Shown here piece by piece: positions 46,906 to 60,261 of a stretch of 64,000 nucleotides of DNA; the stretch's first letter is position 1, and every line of letters begins with the position of its first letter. Under the pieces are notes generated by a model. That model was given only the letters and a program-made list of their open reading frames with translations. It was not told the DNA's origin and did not search any database. Source of the DNA: Eremophila alpestris peregrina (Eukaryota; Chordata; Aves; Passeriformes; Alaudidae); NCBI GenBank assembly GCA_009792885.1, contig WMCF01000018.1, positions 9,306,927 to 9,370,926 of the forward strand, in the 5' to 3' direction. Position numbers and translations under genes: made by a program.

Positions 46906-49900
46906 AGTTGCTTTGTTAGCAGAAGTGAGGGGAGGGGTAAGACATAGTAACATCTTAAGCTGTTTCAGAAGACAACATCTATCTGTAGTTTAAATGACAT
47001 AGAGACAAGTCCATGAAGTACCTGGAACAGAAATTGTGCCATGAAACTGTGATGACACACCAACTGATGGTTCTGGGAGCCATGGGAAATATGAAACACA
47101 TTCATTCATCTTGGTGCTATATTAGAAAACCAGTATGTAATGATTATTTAAATGGCAATAACAATAACTAGTTTCTCAGGTAGAAAAGGAAGAAGCAGAT
47201 ACCTGATCTAAGATCTGGGGAATGATAGATTTTTCCAAATCCATCATCATGTGGCGTTTGGAGGATACCCTGGCCTCTCCCTTGGAACACAGCCCTTGTA
47301 ATTGTCATTTCATGCTCTAAGCCCACAGGCATCATTATCTCCTTGTGCTCTCAACACTGTATAGGTCACCACAGTTGCCGAGTTTAAGCTGTGCTGGAAG
47401 GGAAATGGACACCCAAGGAGGTCTCAGTTTGGATGTCTGTAGTGCCTGCCACGAGTTACATAATTTAAGCTTTGTTGTTTTATGGTGGTTTGTCTACACC
47501 CCTGTTCACTACAGCATCCAAATGCCTTCCAGGAATGTGTTAAGTGATGTGGCTAAATATCTGCCACTCTTTCATTTCGGGCTCAAAGGCAGAACTGTGT
47601 AGGCAGGAGAGAGTTGGGGGTTTGCTTTTTATTTTAGGGGTTTTATCTTAAAGTGTTGATGTTACAGTATGTTTACAACAAAGAAAGTAATCTAAGGGAG
47701 TAGAAGGTGGTGTAGCTTTGATAATCCTTTACTCCCATGAGAATTCATTCACTGCTAACAGAGCAGGTCCCAAGAAACTCAGATAACTTTGAAAATGTAC
47801 ATCTGCACTTAGCTATGAAAAGCCAAGATGTGAGAAGGGGGTGCTTGTGATGCTTTGTGTTAAGATGAACTGCAGGTTGTGTTCTAGATCATGCATCTCC
47901 AAAGGTAATAACACCATACCCAGCTATATCATGTTGCTGTTTCAGGGAAGGGGTAATGGAAACCAAGCTTTGGTTACATCTCTAATCTGCCAGGAGGAGA
48001 CAGGGGTTCTTAAAGAAAATAGATGCACAAGATTAGTGGCAGCTCAGAGTCCAGGGCCATCACCAAATGAATTAGCAGGTTAACCAATAGTGTTTGCATC
48101 CCCTCAAAGAAATGAGGCTACAAAAAAGGTTTTCTTTGTTTACATAACCTCTCCCCTGCTTGAGATCGGCTTCAGTCAGCTTTTCCTCCTTGCTGAGCTG
48201 CTCTGTGAAAGCACTCTGCTGTCTCACTGGTACTGATAACACCTAAGATCTGCTGAAGGACTGTGCTGCTGGCACTGTGGGTCTTCACATTGCCCAAACA
48301 ACCCACCTGCAGGCCACATGTTCATGGTAAATTCTAGTTGAAAGGATTAGTTGTCAGAGTGTACATCTTATTTGGTGAACACTCCATAGAGGCTCTGAGA
48401 ACATTCTCCTGTACTTCTACCTCCTCACAGAGAGGTCACCAATATCTTGAATTGTGTAACTTGAGGATGAGGAAGCAGTATCACATGTCCCCTGAAGTTT
48501 CTGTGCTGTCCAGCTATCAAGCTTCATCCAAAAAATACGTTTTGGGGTCTTTTAAAAATTCTTTTCAAATCTAAAATTTCAACATTTAGATACATGTCCA
48601 GTCAGCATTCTTTCTTTAAACTTTGATTTTTGATGTGGAGAACTGCTATCATATAATGTTCAGTGAATGACTTCTGAGTTAGACAAATTATCCCCTCTGA
48701 TTTTGTCCATCGTACCAGCCAAAACCAGTGCTGATATCTCAGTCACAAATGCATGACTGAATTCCTGCCTTGTTTTCTAACTATCAGAAGCGATGACAAC
48801 AAAAAAGACTCACTTCAGAAGCTCAGAAAGCAGCAGCACAAAACCCAGGTCTTTAATCCCTTGATTGTCGTAAACTTGAGGCTGGTTTAAGAGCAGCTGT
48901 TACGCAGTTGTCATCGTACAATCACTTAGCAAAGGTCACCAAGTAATGATGTTCACACACCAGCAATCACAGAGTGTTACTCAATCACTAGATAGTAAAT
49001 GGATGGAGAAGTTAAACCTTCCCCTTGGCTGCAAAGCCCTCCAAAAAGAGCAGGAGCACAGTGTGAGCTATTCATACAAAGATATATCTGTAGAACACAC
49101 ATTAGCTTATTGCATATTTATACCTGTGCACAGATATTTTTAGGATCATTCTTCAGCAGGGTACTCCAGTTCACCTGCAATTTAAAGGACATGAGCACTC
49201 CCACTGAAAACAGAACTATCCCTGTCCCTGAAGTTATATGTCCTTTAAAGAAGTCTGCAAATCAAGGCCTTTAATTCCTGCCAAACAGACCTTAATATAC
49301 TGTGGCAAAAAACTACAAGCTGCTTATGCAAACAGTCTAAAAAAGTCCTTGCTGTCTTTAAATTGTATCAGGGTCTTATGATACAAGACAAGTTAAAGAC
49401 TTGTATCTTAGCAAGTAAAGGTTTGGTTGATGGGGGATAGAGATGTATTTTGCAGAATAAGTCTCTTATTTCTGAGTGTCTTTCCCAGTTTTGCCCACTG
49501 TTGTGGGATCCCTTGTGTGCTTCATGGGGGAACATTGCCATTGCTGGTATCTGTCTGCTCAAAAGAATTTTTTTTCTCCCAGCTAAAAATTTTTCAGTGC
49601 TTCTCAGGTTTCCAAAACATTTCCTCTGTCTGCTTTTTCTGTGCTAGGTTGAACAGAATCAGAATCTAATGCTCCTGTTGATATTGTACTACCAGCCATG
49701 ATATAATCAACTACTTCCTACCTTCCTCTTTCAATAAGCCACTCTAGATTTACTATTGGTGTGTATTTTCTTAAATTTTGCACAGCGACTTCCTACCTCC
49801 CTTTCCTGAATGGCCACTGTTAATTCAGATCTACTCAGAAACGTTTTGGATTCTATCTAATCTATTTTCTATTTATACCACATTCATCACCATGGTAGCT

Positions 49901-51097
49901 GAATGCCTTAGAAAGTGCCTTTGAGGCAGAGGCTATGCAAAGCTTATTTTAAACCACTCTGATTCTTTGCCTTTAAAATTGAATTCTCACCATTTCATCT
50001 TGCCCCAGCTGAGAAATTGCCCTTTTGCACTTTGCAAAGGAGCCCTCTGTAATTTGAAGCCAGTCCAGCACTTGGGACCCAGTGTTAGCTGAGAATATCA
50101 GCTGCAGCAACTCTCACACCTATGTAAATAATACACTTATATTTTGATAGTTCTCATATTCAAAGAGAAATATTATTATAAAGAACATTCATAATTAATT
50201 AAAGCAGCAGTCCCTCAAATCTGAGCAAAACTAGGAGACTTGCAGTAAACTCATGATCACTTTCACCTATGTTAATGTGCCCATCCACCTCAAAATCTGA
50301 TTACTGACTGTACAGTCTAAGTCTGCATATTGAGGTGTATATGTGTATATAATGGCATAACTGTGTCACATGGTTTTAAAACAGAACACCCAGTTTTGTC
50401 CCAGAATACTCAATTCTGTGTACTTTGTGATGCTGCACCATGAAATTTACAAAAAATTGCAGCTCTGATTTTAAAAAGAGTACACCAGAAGCCGTATGTT
50501 TTACACCAGGGGATTTTACACCTGCACTTCTGAAGAATTCTGGCAAGCAACAGAAGGTCTAGCCAGTACCTGGGGAAGGTCTGAACTACTCCATTCATCT
50601 TATCTTGCTTAACAATCCCAGCAATACACTAATGAATTGAAAATTTAAGGAAGAAAAAATATCTGCCCATGTTGAACATGGGAATAGCACAGAGTATTTG
50701 TCAAGTTTTTAAATTAATTGTAGTGCTCACTTTCAAATTCCTCCTTTGGGTTTTCAGTTTGGTATTCTTAGGAAAAAAGTTTGTATTATCTGATAGTTTC
50801 CTCCCTCCCTCCAACAAACTCACTGGGCAATTTCAACTGAATTTGAGTCAAGGGTAGAGGCCTGAAAGATTTTCAGGAGTTGTGTAAAGAAAATTGCTGA
50901 GAATCTTACAGAGAAAGGCCAAATATTGCCCTCATAGAGAGATTGCAGCATCAGCACAGCTCTCTTATTAGACAACAACAAATTAACATGGCAGAGGCAA
51001 CTTCCCAGGTGCCGCTGTCTAAAGGACTATTTGCTTATTTTGCCTGATACAGCTACAGAAACCCAGCAGAAAGGCACAGAACACAGCAACACAGCAA

Positions 51098-51145
51098 TGA
51101 ATTTGTCACTGTTGGAACATGTATGGTCCAACAGTGACAAATTCA
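51098..51145. repeat. Perfect 19-bp inverted repeat (hairpin, 10-nt loop)
   Basis: Arms 51098-51116 and 51127-51145 are exact reverse complements (left arm starts TGAATTTGTCACTG). The loop is ACATGTATGG. Either strand would fold into a stable short hairpin. It is shorter than a typical pre-miRNA stem, and no flanking pairing was seen. Confidence 0.9.
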
Positions 51146-51599
51146 CCAAGACAGAGAGATATTTAAGTTCATGCAGGGGTACTGCGGGATGCAAACAATG
51201 CCCCAGCTCCACATGGTATAGAACCACCCCTGCTCTGAGAAGTGCATCACCCATATGTGTGTGCTCAGCCTCCTGTCCAATGGTTCCACCCTTAAATAAA
51301 ATCCCCTGCAAGCTGAACTGAGCCTCTGTTACTCTAGATTGACAGCTGCACATCTTGTCTCTTGTGCACTGAATGGAATATTTTCTCCTATTACTGGCTG
51401 AGTCATTAAAATACCATTCAGATAACTTTTGTGCAATGCAGTTTTTATCAATATCAAACCTGCTGGAGTTTCGTGGTTTGCTAAGTTTCCCATGACATGC
51501 TGTTCATAAAGCAGAGATCTGTTTGTCACAGTGATGCTGTATGAAACCTCCTCTGAGGCCCAGAAGACCTGATGGTAACAGAGAAGTGATTTCTTCATA

Positions 51600-51930
51600 C
51601 AGACCATGAAGCAAACAAGAGATCACAATAATCTGATGAGACGATCTCGACATCCTCCAGCCCAGCCTGCCTCCGCAGACATGTCAGCAGACTCGTTTGG
51701 ACAAGCAGTTTGTTGTTTGTTTTCTTTTAAAATACATCAAATGAGTCGACACATCAACAAAGCAACAACGTATTTTTCCAGTTACTAAATGCATTTGTTA
51801 ATCAGCCAAACCAGAGATACAGTGAAGCCTCTTTGTGATGAAGTCTTTGGTTTTCGATGTCACCGCAGCGCTGTCACACACAACACAAACATCATTTTGA
51901 TCTAATCAGGCTTTAAGAAAACATTTATTG
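51600..51930. promoter_or_regulatory. Candidate conserved non-coding element (CpG-retaining)
   Basis: Nine CpG sites occur between 51641 and 51870 in a flank where CpG is otherwise rare. Sequence is complex, with no repeat character and no open frame resembling a protein. Such blocks upstream of a gene are often conserved enhancers; here that is inference. Confidence 0.35.
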
Positions 51931-52939
51931 TAGCTGAATACAGCTGTTCAGAAATCACAGACATCCAAACTGCATGTGACAGGATCAGCCCCAGAGGCAC
52001 AAAACGGGGTCTGACCAAGCTTTGCTGCAGGAGTAGGGCACTAGCTGGTCTGAAGCACCTTTAAAAGCAACATGCCATTCCTCATCTCCTAAACCCCTGC
52101 TATTTAGACCAACCATCTCTCTGAGTCTGTGTGTAACTTTCCTAAGCAGCAGAACTATTTTTAAAAAAGCTTTTGAGGAAAAACTTGTGAATTTTTCAGG
52201 TTGCAACAAGTCACACACCAGAAGGGCTCTGAGGCTGCTACTGGCACACAGTAATTGGAGGTGGAAACCCAGCCTTCCACAGAGGCCAGGGGCTCCAGGG
52301 GCTAATTCTCTTCAGTTACGTGAAAATCCTGGGATATTCATTCTGCCAACAGTGAAATGGGCTGCTTCATTCTCCAAGGCCTTCCCACAAAAATTTTCTC
52401 AAAAACTGGAGCTAGACCTTGCTGCTAACTCAAGCAAATACATCTTTATTGGGCATTTGCGTATTAGAATTCCCCAGAATCTCTAATTGGACTTAACTCA
52501 CTCCAAGTATTCATCCATTTAGCAGTAAAATTGCTGAGTGTGAGGTGTTGTTTTGACACCAAGTTCACAGGTCCAACATCCAACAGCTGTCACTCACTGC
52601 AAAGTGCTCAGACCTGTGGTAATTGTCCATTGATTTACCTTTTTTACCTTCTTTACCTCAAGCACCATAAAGGTTTCTGCAAGCCTCAGCATTTTAAAGT
52701 TATATAAGCTCAGTCAAAACTTATTATTTCCCTAGCTAATATATCAAGGGAAACCCATCTTCCCAAAGCAGTATTTTCAGGTTCTCCTATATGGACAAAG
52801 ATAATTTTCTCAAATACGTTTTGCTGCTGCTTCCCCCTCAGCTCCTGCATCTCCACTCGTACCTCCCTCCATCCAGCTCCACTTGTCTTGGGGCACTGAA
52901 ATATTTATCAACTAGCAGACAAACTGAGCTTTTTCCACA

Positions 52940-53400
52940 AAGTACAGAATTTTGCTAATGAATAACAAAATGTTTTGGTACTGCTGCTGTACCGAGGCAA
53001 ACCCCCTTGCTCCGAGCCTCCCGTATCACGGCATCAGCGTTTGCGAAAACAAAGACTTTCAAGTCTGTGGACACCTGGTTTCACACACCACCTTCACGTA
53101 CACCGTAGTGCAACAGGTCTGTTCTGCAATTGGAAATAACAATACCATTGCAGCACCTGTAAACATATGCAAACCATTCCTAATCTCTGTATCTCAGCTA
53201 CGGGCAGCAGTGACGGCGCAGCAGCGCAGAGTGGGCTGGGGGTGATTATCCGAGTGGGTGGTGCTGCCATTGATCTCTTCACCCTGCTTGTTGCCCCAGC
53301 AAAGTGGATCAAAGTTAAATTAAATGTACTCACCCACACTACAAGCAGACCCCCGGCTGAGGCAGACATGCACGGCCACTATTGCCATAAATCCTTGTAT
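52940..53400. promoter_or_regulatory. Candidate conserved non-coding element / enhancer
   Basis: About 15 CpG sites lie between 52991 and 53373, well above the surroundings but below island density. Motifs include an octamer-like ATATGCAAA near 53165, and ATCAAAG (TCF/LEF-like) near 53309 with a nearby TTGATC in reverse. A 156-codon open frame overlaps (53167-53637) but resembles no protein I know. An enhancer, a small CpG-island promoter of an unannotated transcript, or an unknown exon are all possible. Confidence 0.35.
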
Positions 53401-54169
53401 ATCAGATTTCCTCTTGCCTGTACTCCCACTCTGAGAAAGGCTTGTAGCAACTCTTTAGAGCAGCTAAGGAAGAAGTACTTCTCTGGGACTTGTGTGGGTG
53501 CCATGCCTTTCCTCAGCTGGTTTTGTTTTGTTGTTTGTGGGGAGTTTTTTTGCATAAGAATCTGTCATTACAGCAGCTCAGGCTATCACATCATGAGGTT
53601 CAAAGTAAGAAAGACTATCAGCAGATGCAAGCAGTGAGGTGAAGATTCAGTACTAATAATCTCAAAGCCTGACAAGAGGAAAGTGGGAATCACACACTGA
53701 CAAAATAAGCAGATGCAATCAAGCAGCTGCACCCTTTACAATAGAGCAAGTTTTTATCTTATCTATTCATTGAGATGCACTATTACTTTTCCACTTAGCC
53801 AGGCACTCTGGCTCCCCCAGGAAAGGTATGGAATTGGCCTGAAAAAAATAGGAAAGAAAAATGTTCATACTCTTTGAAAAATGTATCTGTTTCACAGTTT
53901 TGTAGATGAAATATGAGATTCTAATGTAATTCAGGAGCTGAGAGTTCCATAGAATGGGGCAATAAAGATTATCCAACAGTCACAGTCTGCCAGGCACACT
54001 GCAGGGACACAGTCACTGCATCATCACTTTGTGAACCCTTCCTTACTTTCTGATGACAATGGGTCATCTCTGTGCACCACAGCCCAGACACCACCATGTC
54101 TGCTGGGATTTGAAAAAAGTGAAATACAAGGGGTTTGTTCTATGTTGACTTCACTAATACAATTAAGTT

Positions 54170-54205
54170 TAAAAACAAACAAACAAACAAACAACAACAA
54201 CAAAA
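54170..54205. repeat. (AAAC)n / (AAC)n simple repeat
   Basis: A run of AAAC units passes into AAC units on the plus strand. Confidence 0.9.
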
Positions 54206-54348
54206 AGTCTGCTGATTTAATAGCCAGAAGGTCAGATCCTCCCCATTCACATTACCAGCAAATCAGCCAGTTTGGAGAACTCAGAATTGTGATTCTGGCC
54301 ACTTATTACAGTACCAAAAAACTCCCAGAGGAACTTATTGTATGCATA

Positions 54349-54382
<34 letters not shown>

Positions 54383-54383
54383 T
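54349..54383. repeat. (TG)n microsatellite
   Basis: TG dinucleotides run uninterrupted at 54349-54375, then a single A, then TGTGTGT. A likely length-variable marker. Confidence 0.95.
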
Positions 54384-57300
54384 ACATCAATATCAACTTT
54401 TGTCATCACTTTGGAATTAACCTTACCTGAGGTTTCAAATAGAAGAAACATAGTGAGCTCTTAAAGGCTGCCTCATAATTTTGCTTTCTGCAAAGCTCCC
54501 TGGAAAAAAGTAAAATAAAACATGATCTTAGTATATTTAATTGAGCCTTGCACAGGAGTTCACTGTTGAACACGGGTGGAGATGGCAACTCAGTCTCTGC
54601 AGCTCACTCCCAGGGTGTTAAAGACCCAGACTCTTCTTTCCCACAGCTTCCACTTCTCTAGCAAGATCTTCCAGCCATTGGAATATAAACTGTTCAGCCC
54701 CACTCCTGTGCATCTCCTATGACAGCTGTCTCACTGAGCTGCAAAGAGGACAACATTCAGTGGGCCAGTGAGAAGCTAAGCATCAATCTGACTCCTTAAT
54801 TATGAGCACCTCCAGAAGGCAGGAATCTGGTTCCCACTCAGTGACTGCTTGTATTTTTCCATTTAAGAGTCCACCTAGCATTACCTACCCTCCTAGAGTT
54901 CAGTATTCTTGATCTGCAAGGGACAGAGACACCCCCCAGGCAATCCCAAGTCCAGCACCTGGTCTCAGACACATCCTCATCTCATCCTCTATCCCAGGAG
55001 CTTCTTCCTCAGCCTGCAGGCTTCACCACCCCATAGATTCATTACAAACAAAAGGAGAGATATTGCCTCCAGCACACTGACATGGCCTCTGAGCTATCTG
55101 TCTTCACTTGGAATCACTGCCTGATGGCCAGGAATTAGTTTTGAAGCATTATTTCACTTTAATCTAATGCCTGAAGCTACTGGGTATATCAAGTCCTTGG
55201 TTGTGTTTTCAAAAGCACTTGTGCAACCTCACATCCCCAGAGTCACTTTCAAACTGACTCATTGAAAACACTCTCTTGCAGCCTCCAGTTATCTCCAGAG
55301 GACAAGAGGTGAGTAAGACTGAAAAACAAAGGAGGTAAGAAGATATATATATAAATGCATCTGTGTATACAATGATAACATTTAAGATCACAAGGAAAAT
55401 TCATAGAGAGATATTCTACAAATTACATAAACCATTAAGTTTTGGAGTACAGATGAAAAACTCCTTGATATAAACCAAGGATATAGTTCCCTTCCAGTAG
55501 ATGATTCTCTAATGGTCCAGTGCTTTGAACTAAATGGTAGTTCCTCAGTTTGGAGGTAGTGAGATTCAAACTATGAAGATCTTCACTTGTTAAAAACTTT
55601 TATTTTAAACTGTACTATATGTCAAAGTAGAATATAGTTCTTAACTGTCACTTGACAGTTCCTTCCAAATTCCCCTTTGATGCCCAGTTTGGCACACAGC
55701 ACTTGTGAGCAGGTTATTTCCTCCCCATCCTCATCAAGCAGACTGCCACAGGGCTGTCTTGTCTCCTTGCAGGTGGCAGGAAGGAATTGTCACAAAAAGG
55801 AAATCCTATCATAGCCTGATGAGCATTATTTTGAGCACCTTTGTCTGCTAAAGGAGTCCCTGCTCCTACATTGTTCTTACTTGTACCTCCTAGGTTGCTG
55901 CAAATAAATCAGAGCAGGGAGCTGAGCTAGATAACCCCCCACCTCTTCTTTTTCAGCCAGAGTTTTTTAAGTCAGATTAGCTCTCCCTTTGCACTTCACC
56001 ACATGCCTAAATGCTTGTGCCAGAGTAGCAGAAGGAGGAGTAAGAGAGTGGGAAGAAGTGGCTGGAAGTAGGAGGAGGTGAGGGAGCAGAAGGGACTTCT
56101 TCAGCTCTGAGGCCTGCAGCCTGAAAAAATAACTCCCTCACTGGGATCAAGTACTCCTGGGGTGCCCTTGTGAGGATGAAATGCTTCACTTGATGAATCT
56201 TCATGTACTGGAAAATACCTAATTTGCTGTAATGGCAATCTGACACTGAATACATCCTTTTCCACCTGTAACAGACAGAGGGTTTCAGGCAACCACTGTC
56301 AACATCTCCCTCAGTGTGTTGGCCTTTGGGCCTTTGTGTGTCTCCAGCCTTGTCTTAGGGCACTGAACAGATTCTCACCTAAAGCAACACTGTAAGCAGG
56401 CCTTCTGTTGCCTCGGATTTCACACAGCCCACAGCACAATCACAGAACCTGCAAGCAGCTCGGTTATATTTAGAATCCCACATTGTCATTACTTTCATCC
56501 TTCAAAACGGAGGTGGCGTGGTGGGGGAAATAAAGAGCAGAGGCAGATGAGGAATGCACAGCTGGAGAATGTCAGCAGGCATCGAAGCACTGCCTGGGCC
56601 TGCTTCACCTCCTGTTTAACTGAAAGGGGGTGGGTGAGCCTGAGAAAAAGAAAATGGGCATTTATTTCCCCTGCTGTGGTCAACACCTGGCTGCCCCTGC
56701 AAAGACAGTGCTCTGGTAATCCTCCAAGCATGGTTTTCTGTGCCAAGTCACTGCTGCCACTGAGGAATGAGAAGGAACAAGGGAAAGGACACAAGTCAAA
56801 GAGCTGCCAGTGAGGAGGGGAGCACGTGGCTGCTACCTGGACTGAAATATCCTACAGGCAGAGCACAGAGAGACAACACGCCATAAGGACAAAAGGGACT
56901 GAAAATAAAAGTGATAAAATGAAAAAAGAAAGCAGCGGCACAGTTTATTTAGCCATATAGAGGTCAATGCATGGTCATATGCAAGCAGAGATGCTTATAA
57001 TTAGTGATTTAAATAATTGCTTTTGCTAATTCCCTTGGATGTGAAGTGGGATTTTTTTCCAAGACAGGATCCCAAGAGAAAGAGGGCAATATTGAAGATA
57101 TGGATAAAATTTGAATTCTACCTCTAAATGATACTTCCACAATTGCTCGAACTTATCAGCACTGTTTCCTGTTCATTCTCCAGGCCCCTCATTTATGTCT
57201 GTGTTAAAACATGAGCAGAGTTGCTTCCAAGGAAAGTAAACTGACCTATTTGTGTTGCCTTTCACTGCTCCTAAGGCAGCTTTATTTAACTTCTCAGAGG

Positions 57301-60261
57301 CACCTCATCTCTTGATAGCATGGAGAACACTTGCTCCTACAGCTGTAATAATGGCTAAAATCAACAAAATTATGCTTTTATCTCTATCCTACTATTTACA
57401 TTAATTTGGGGATTACTTTAGTGAAGGCTTTGGCTTGTTGGAGCTTTGCCAATGGCAAGAGGGGAAAGGGAATAAAGAGAAAGATTCTGGCCATTTTCTT
57501 TTATTTTTGAAGGAACTATTAGGTTCACTCTAGAAGAGCAGGAAAACACAGTAGTCTGCTGAAGCCTCCAGATTATGGGGTAAGAGCTTTTCTGGGCTCC
57601 CGTAACTCAGTTACTCTCTAAATAATCCTTGTTATCCTTAATTTTAGAAAAAAACCCAGCAATATTAGGGGCTGTCATGTTCAATTGGAAGTGGTGTTAA
57701 TCTCAGAATCCTAACCACATCAGCCCCCATTTACCTTCTGCTGCAAACCAGCCCCATTCTTTCTTGTCCTCAGTATTAGTCAGACCAGTGATTCCACTTA
57801 AATGATGCCCATGTTGCAGATGTTTCCATGTCCCATTCTTCTTCTACAACTGCATCCTGAGAAGCAGGTTTTCCAGTTAACATAGACACAGATAAGTCTC
57901 TTAGAAAGCTAGGACCTTTGTTGATGGCTCTGAGGTGTCAGAAGCTCTCATTGCACAGGATCCTTGTAGTAATGTTTAACATTTCAGTTAACTTCTGAAA
58001 TACCTGTTGGACATGGAGAGGTTCTCAGAAATCCATGGTCATGAGCTGTGCAGCTCCCACAAGTCTGCTACTGCTTCCCAATTTTCCATGTTGTCCTAGA
58101 TCATCTCCTTTGTTATTGACCAGCTGTTTAATCAATCCAAACAAGTGCTTGCATGCAGATCTTTGGGGGAAACACTGTAACACACTTGTTGCTGCTGTGT
58201 GAAATCATTCTTTTTGAAATTCTGCTGCCATCAGAGGATTTATTCAGAAATTCTTTTAGCCTGTGGATCTATCGCAGTTCCCTCACAAATGAAAGGGTAG
58301 AAACTGCCCTCTGTTGGGTCAGGCACAAAAACCATTTTGCATCCCCTCCAAGTGGTCTGGCAACAGGGTATTTTGTTCTGGATGCTTCACTGCATGCTTC
58401 AGAACTTCAGGCTTTTTTTTTTTTTTAGTCTAAATCTCACAAAGGATAAATTAATTTCTGAGATTTAACAGTGCTTTGAGGTCTCCCTGCAACTGTAGTC
58501 ACTTTTTGCCAACCTGAATACAGAGGTGTGGTCTGGCCTTTCTCACTTCTGGTTTCATGAGGCCATCTCTGCCCCAGGGAACTAAGCACCAAAACTGGGG
58601 TGCCATCCTTCCTCTCACCTCCATCAGGTCCAAGCAGCTGACCTGGTTCAGTCCACAACCACCAGCACTCCAAAGGAGACAGCAAGAATATGCAGCTCAG
58701 AGAGGGTTCAAAACTTCCAGGAGCAGCTTGAGCTTATGTTGTTTTAAAGCAATCAGGCAATTGCAACCTTAGCCTGCACATTGAAAATTTTAAATTGCTC
58801 AGGTGTGGTTTAGTGAAGTGCTTAATGCTTCAATAGAACACTGTTCCCTGCTGCAGTGATTATCACAGATTATGGCAGTGAAAGAGGTGAACATGTTTCC
58901 ATGATCTACATCAGCTGAGAAAGTATGTCAGAAAACCCCATTTGCAGAGAAAGGATGTTATCACATTCTTTTCCCCCCACCAGAGACTACTGTTACCAAA
59001 TTGCAGTTCTAAGTTTTTTTCCAAATGTCTCTGTAAGAGGAACTCCTTTTGTAACATATCCCTCAGCAGGTTTATTATGAACATGCATCACCAGAAGATT
59101 CAGGCTATCACTGCTTATGTGAGTACACAGAACATACAGTTGATAGAAAAAAAATGTAGTTTATATATTTTTTTACATATATTTATTTTGAGTTATTTAT
59201 TGAGAATTAATTTTCTGCAGATATACTTGAATGGTACCTTACAAATTTGCTGCTTCAGAGAACATTCCTATCAGCAGTTTATTGTGAGGATGTGTGCAGG
59301 AAATCAAGCATTGAAATAGGTATGAACACAAGCAAAGTGAATACATTTAAAAATTAGAGAAATGTTACTTATCCCAAAATTAATTTTTGCAGTAGTGTCA
59401 GGACACAATGAATAAAGGAAATCAAAACACAGGATAATGTTCCCAGGCCATGACAAGCCATCTAATCTGACAGAATATTAGATGGCTATTTTCTTTAACA
59501 ACCAGTAGGAAGAGGTTTCCCATCCTAGGGGAGTTTCAGTATTTCATAACCCAAAGAGCAAAGTCTTGTACTCTAATTCACCAGTGAGCTGAGCTGACAA
59601 GAGTATTTTTTAAATCCTTCATTTTAACTATGGCCTCCTTTCATTCAAATATCTTAGTGTATTTAATATTAAGATCAGGAAAAAATGTTTCATGGGGCAG
59701 TTTTTACACTTGAATTGTTAACCTGTGATATCTCAGCAACTTCCAAAACACTTCTGCCTGGAGATTTTGAAGATAAGATATCCATTCAACCCAATTTTAT
59801 TCAGCCAAGAGAGTCCACAAGAAAATTTTTGTTTTCTGCCAGACTTTATTCTCTGATAGGAGAACTACAGACTCTTAAACTGTTGACTGACTCAATTCTG
59901 TGTTGCTCCCACGACCATCGACCATCCTCATGACAGAAGAAGTACAAACATCCAGGGTGCAGGATGTTCTCTGCAGCTCTCCACATGTGCAGCTTCACAG
60001 CAGGTACTGCCAGTTGCCTTACACAAGAGACTCTCCAAGGCTGATGTAACATCCATCATGGATAATGCAGCTTTCCAAGTACCAGGAGACTGAAAAGGCT
60101 GTGAAAAAGCCATTGCAAAGCCATCTTTGATCCACAGCCATGGCCACAGATGTCTGGTTTGCACAGGAACTTCTGAAAAAATTCTAAGCAAGGAAAACCC
60201 TACAGAGCCAGGCAGGCAAACTCACCTGAGACTCCTCTAGCTGCTGTGTGGAAACAAGAAT

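Larger units (their letters stand above)
45499..51597. other. Upstream flank, no gene recognised
   Basis: No exon of a known gene was recognised. An A-rich run lies at about 45788-45815 and a C-run at about 46351-46360. Two structured places are listed separately (46788-46905 and 51098-51145). A 10-bp inverted pair, CGATGACAAC at 48791-48800 and GTTGTCATCG at 48907-48916, brackets a further CpG-containing patch. Confidence 0.55.
53401..60261. other. Upstream flank, no gene recognised
   Basis: Simple repeats at 54170-54205 and 54349-54383, and a T-run at 58413-58426. A homeodomain-site-rich AT patch lies near 56990-57040 (ATAATTAG, TAATTG, CTAATT), possibly regulatory. A perfect 11-bp inverted repeat lies at 59456-59487. 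No exon was recognised. Confidence 0.55.

Noticed and set aside
53167..53637. 156-codon plus-strand open frame
   Set aside because: No family I recognise and no convincing splice context. Kept only as part of a candidate regulatory block.
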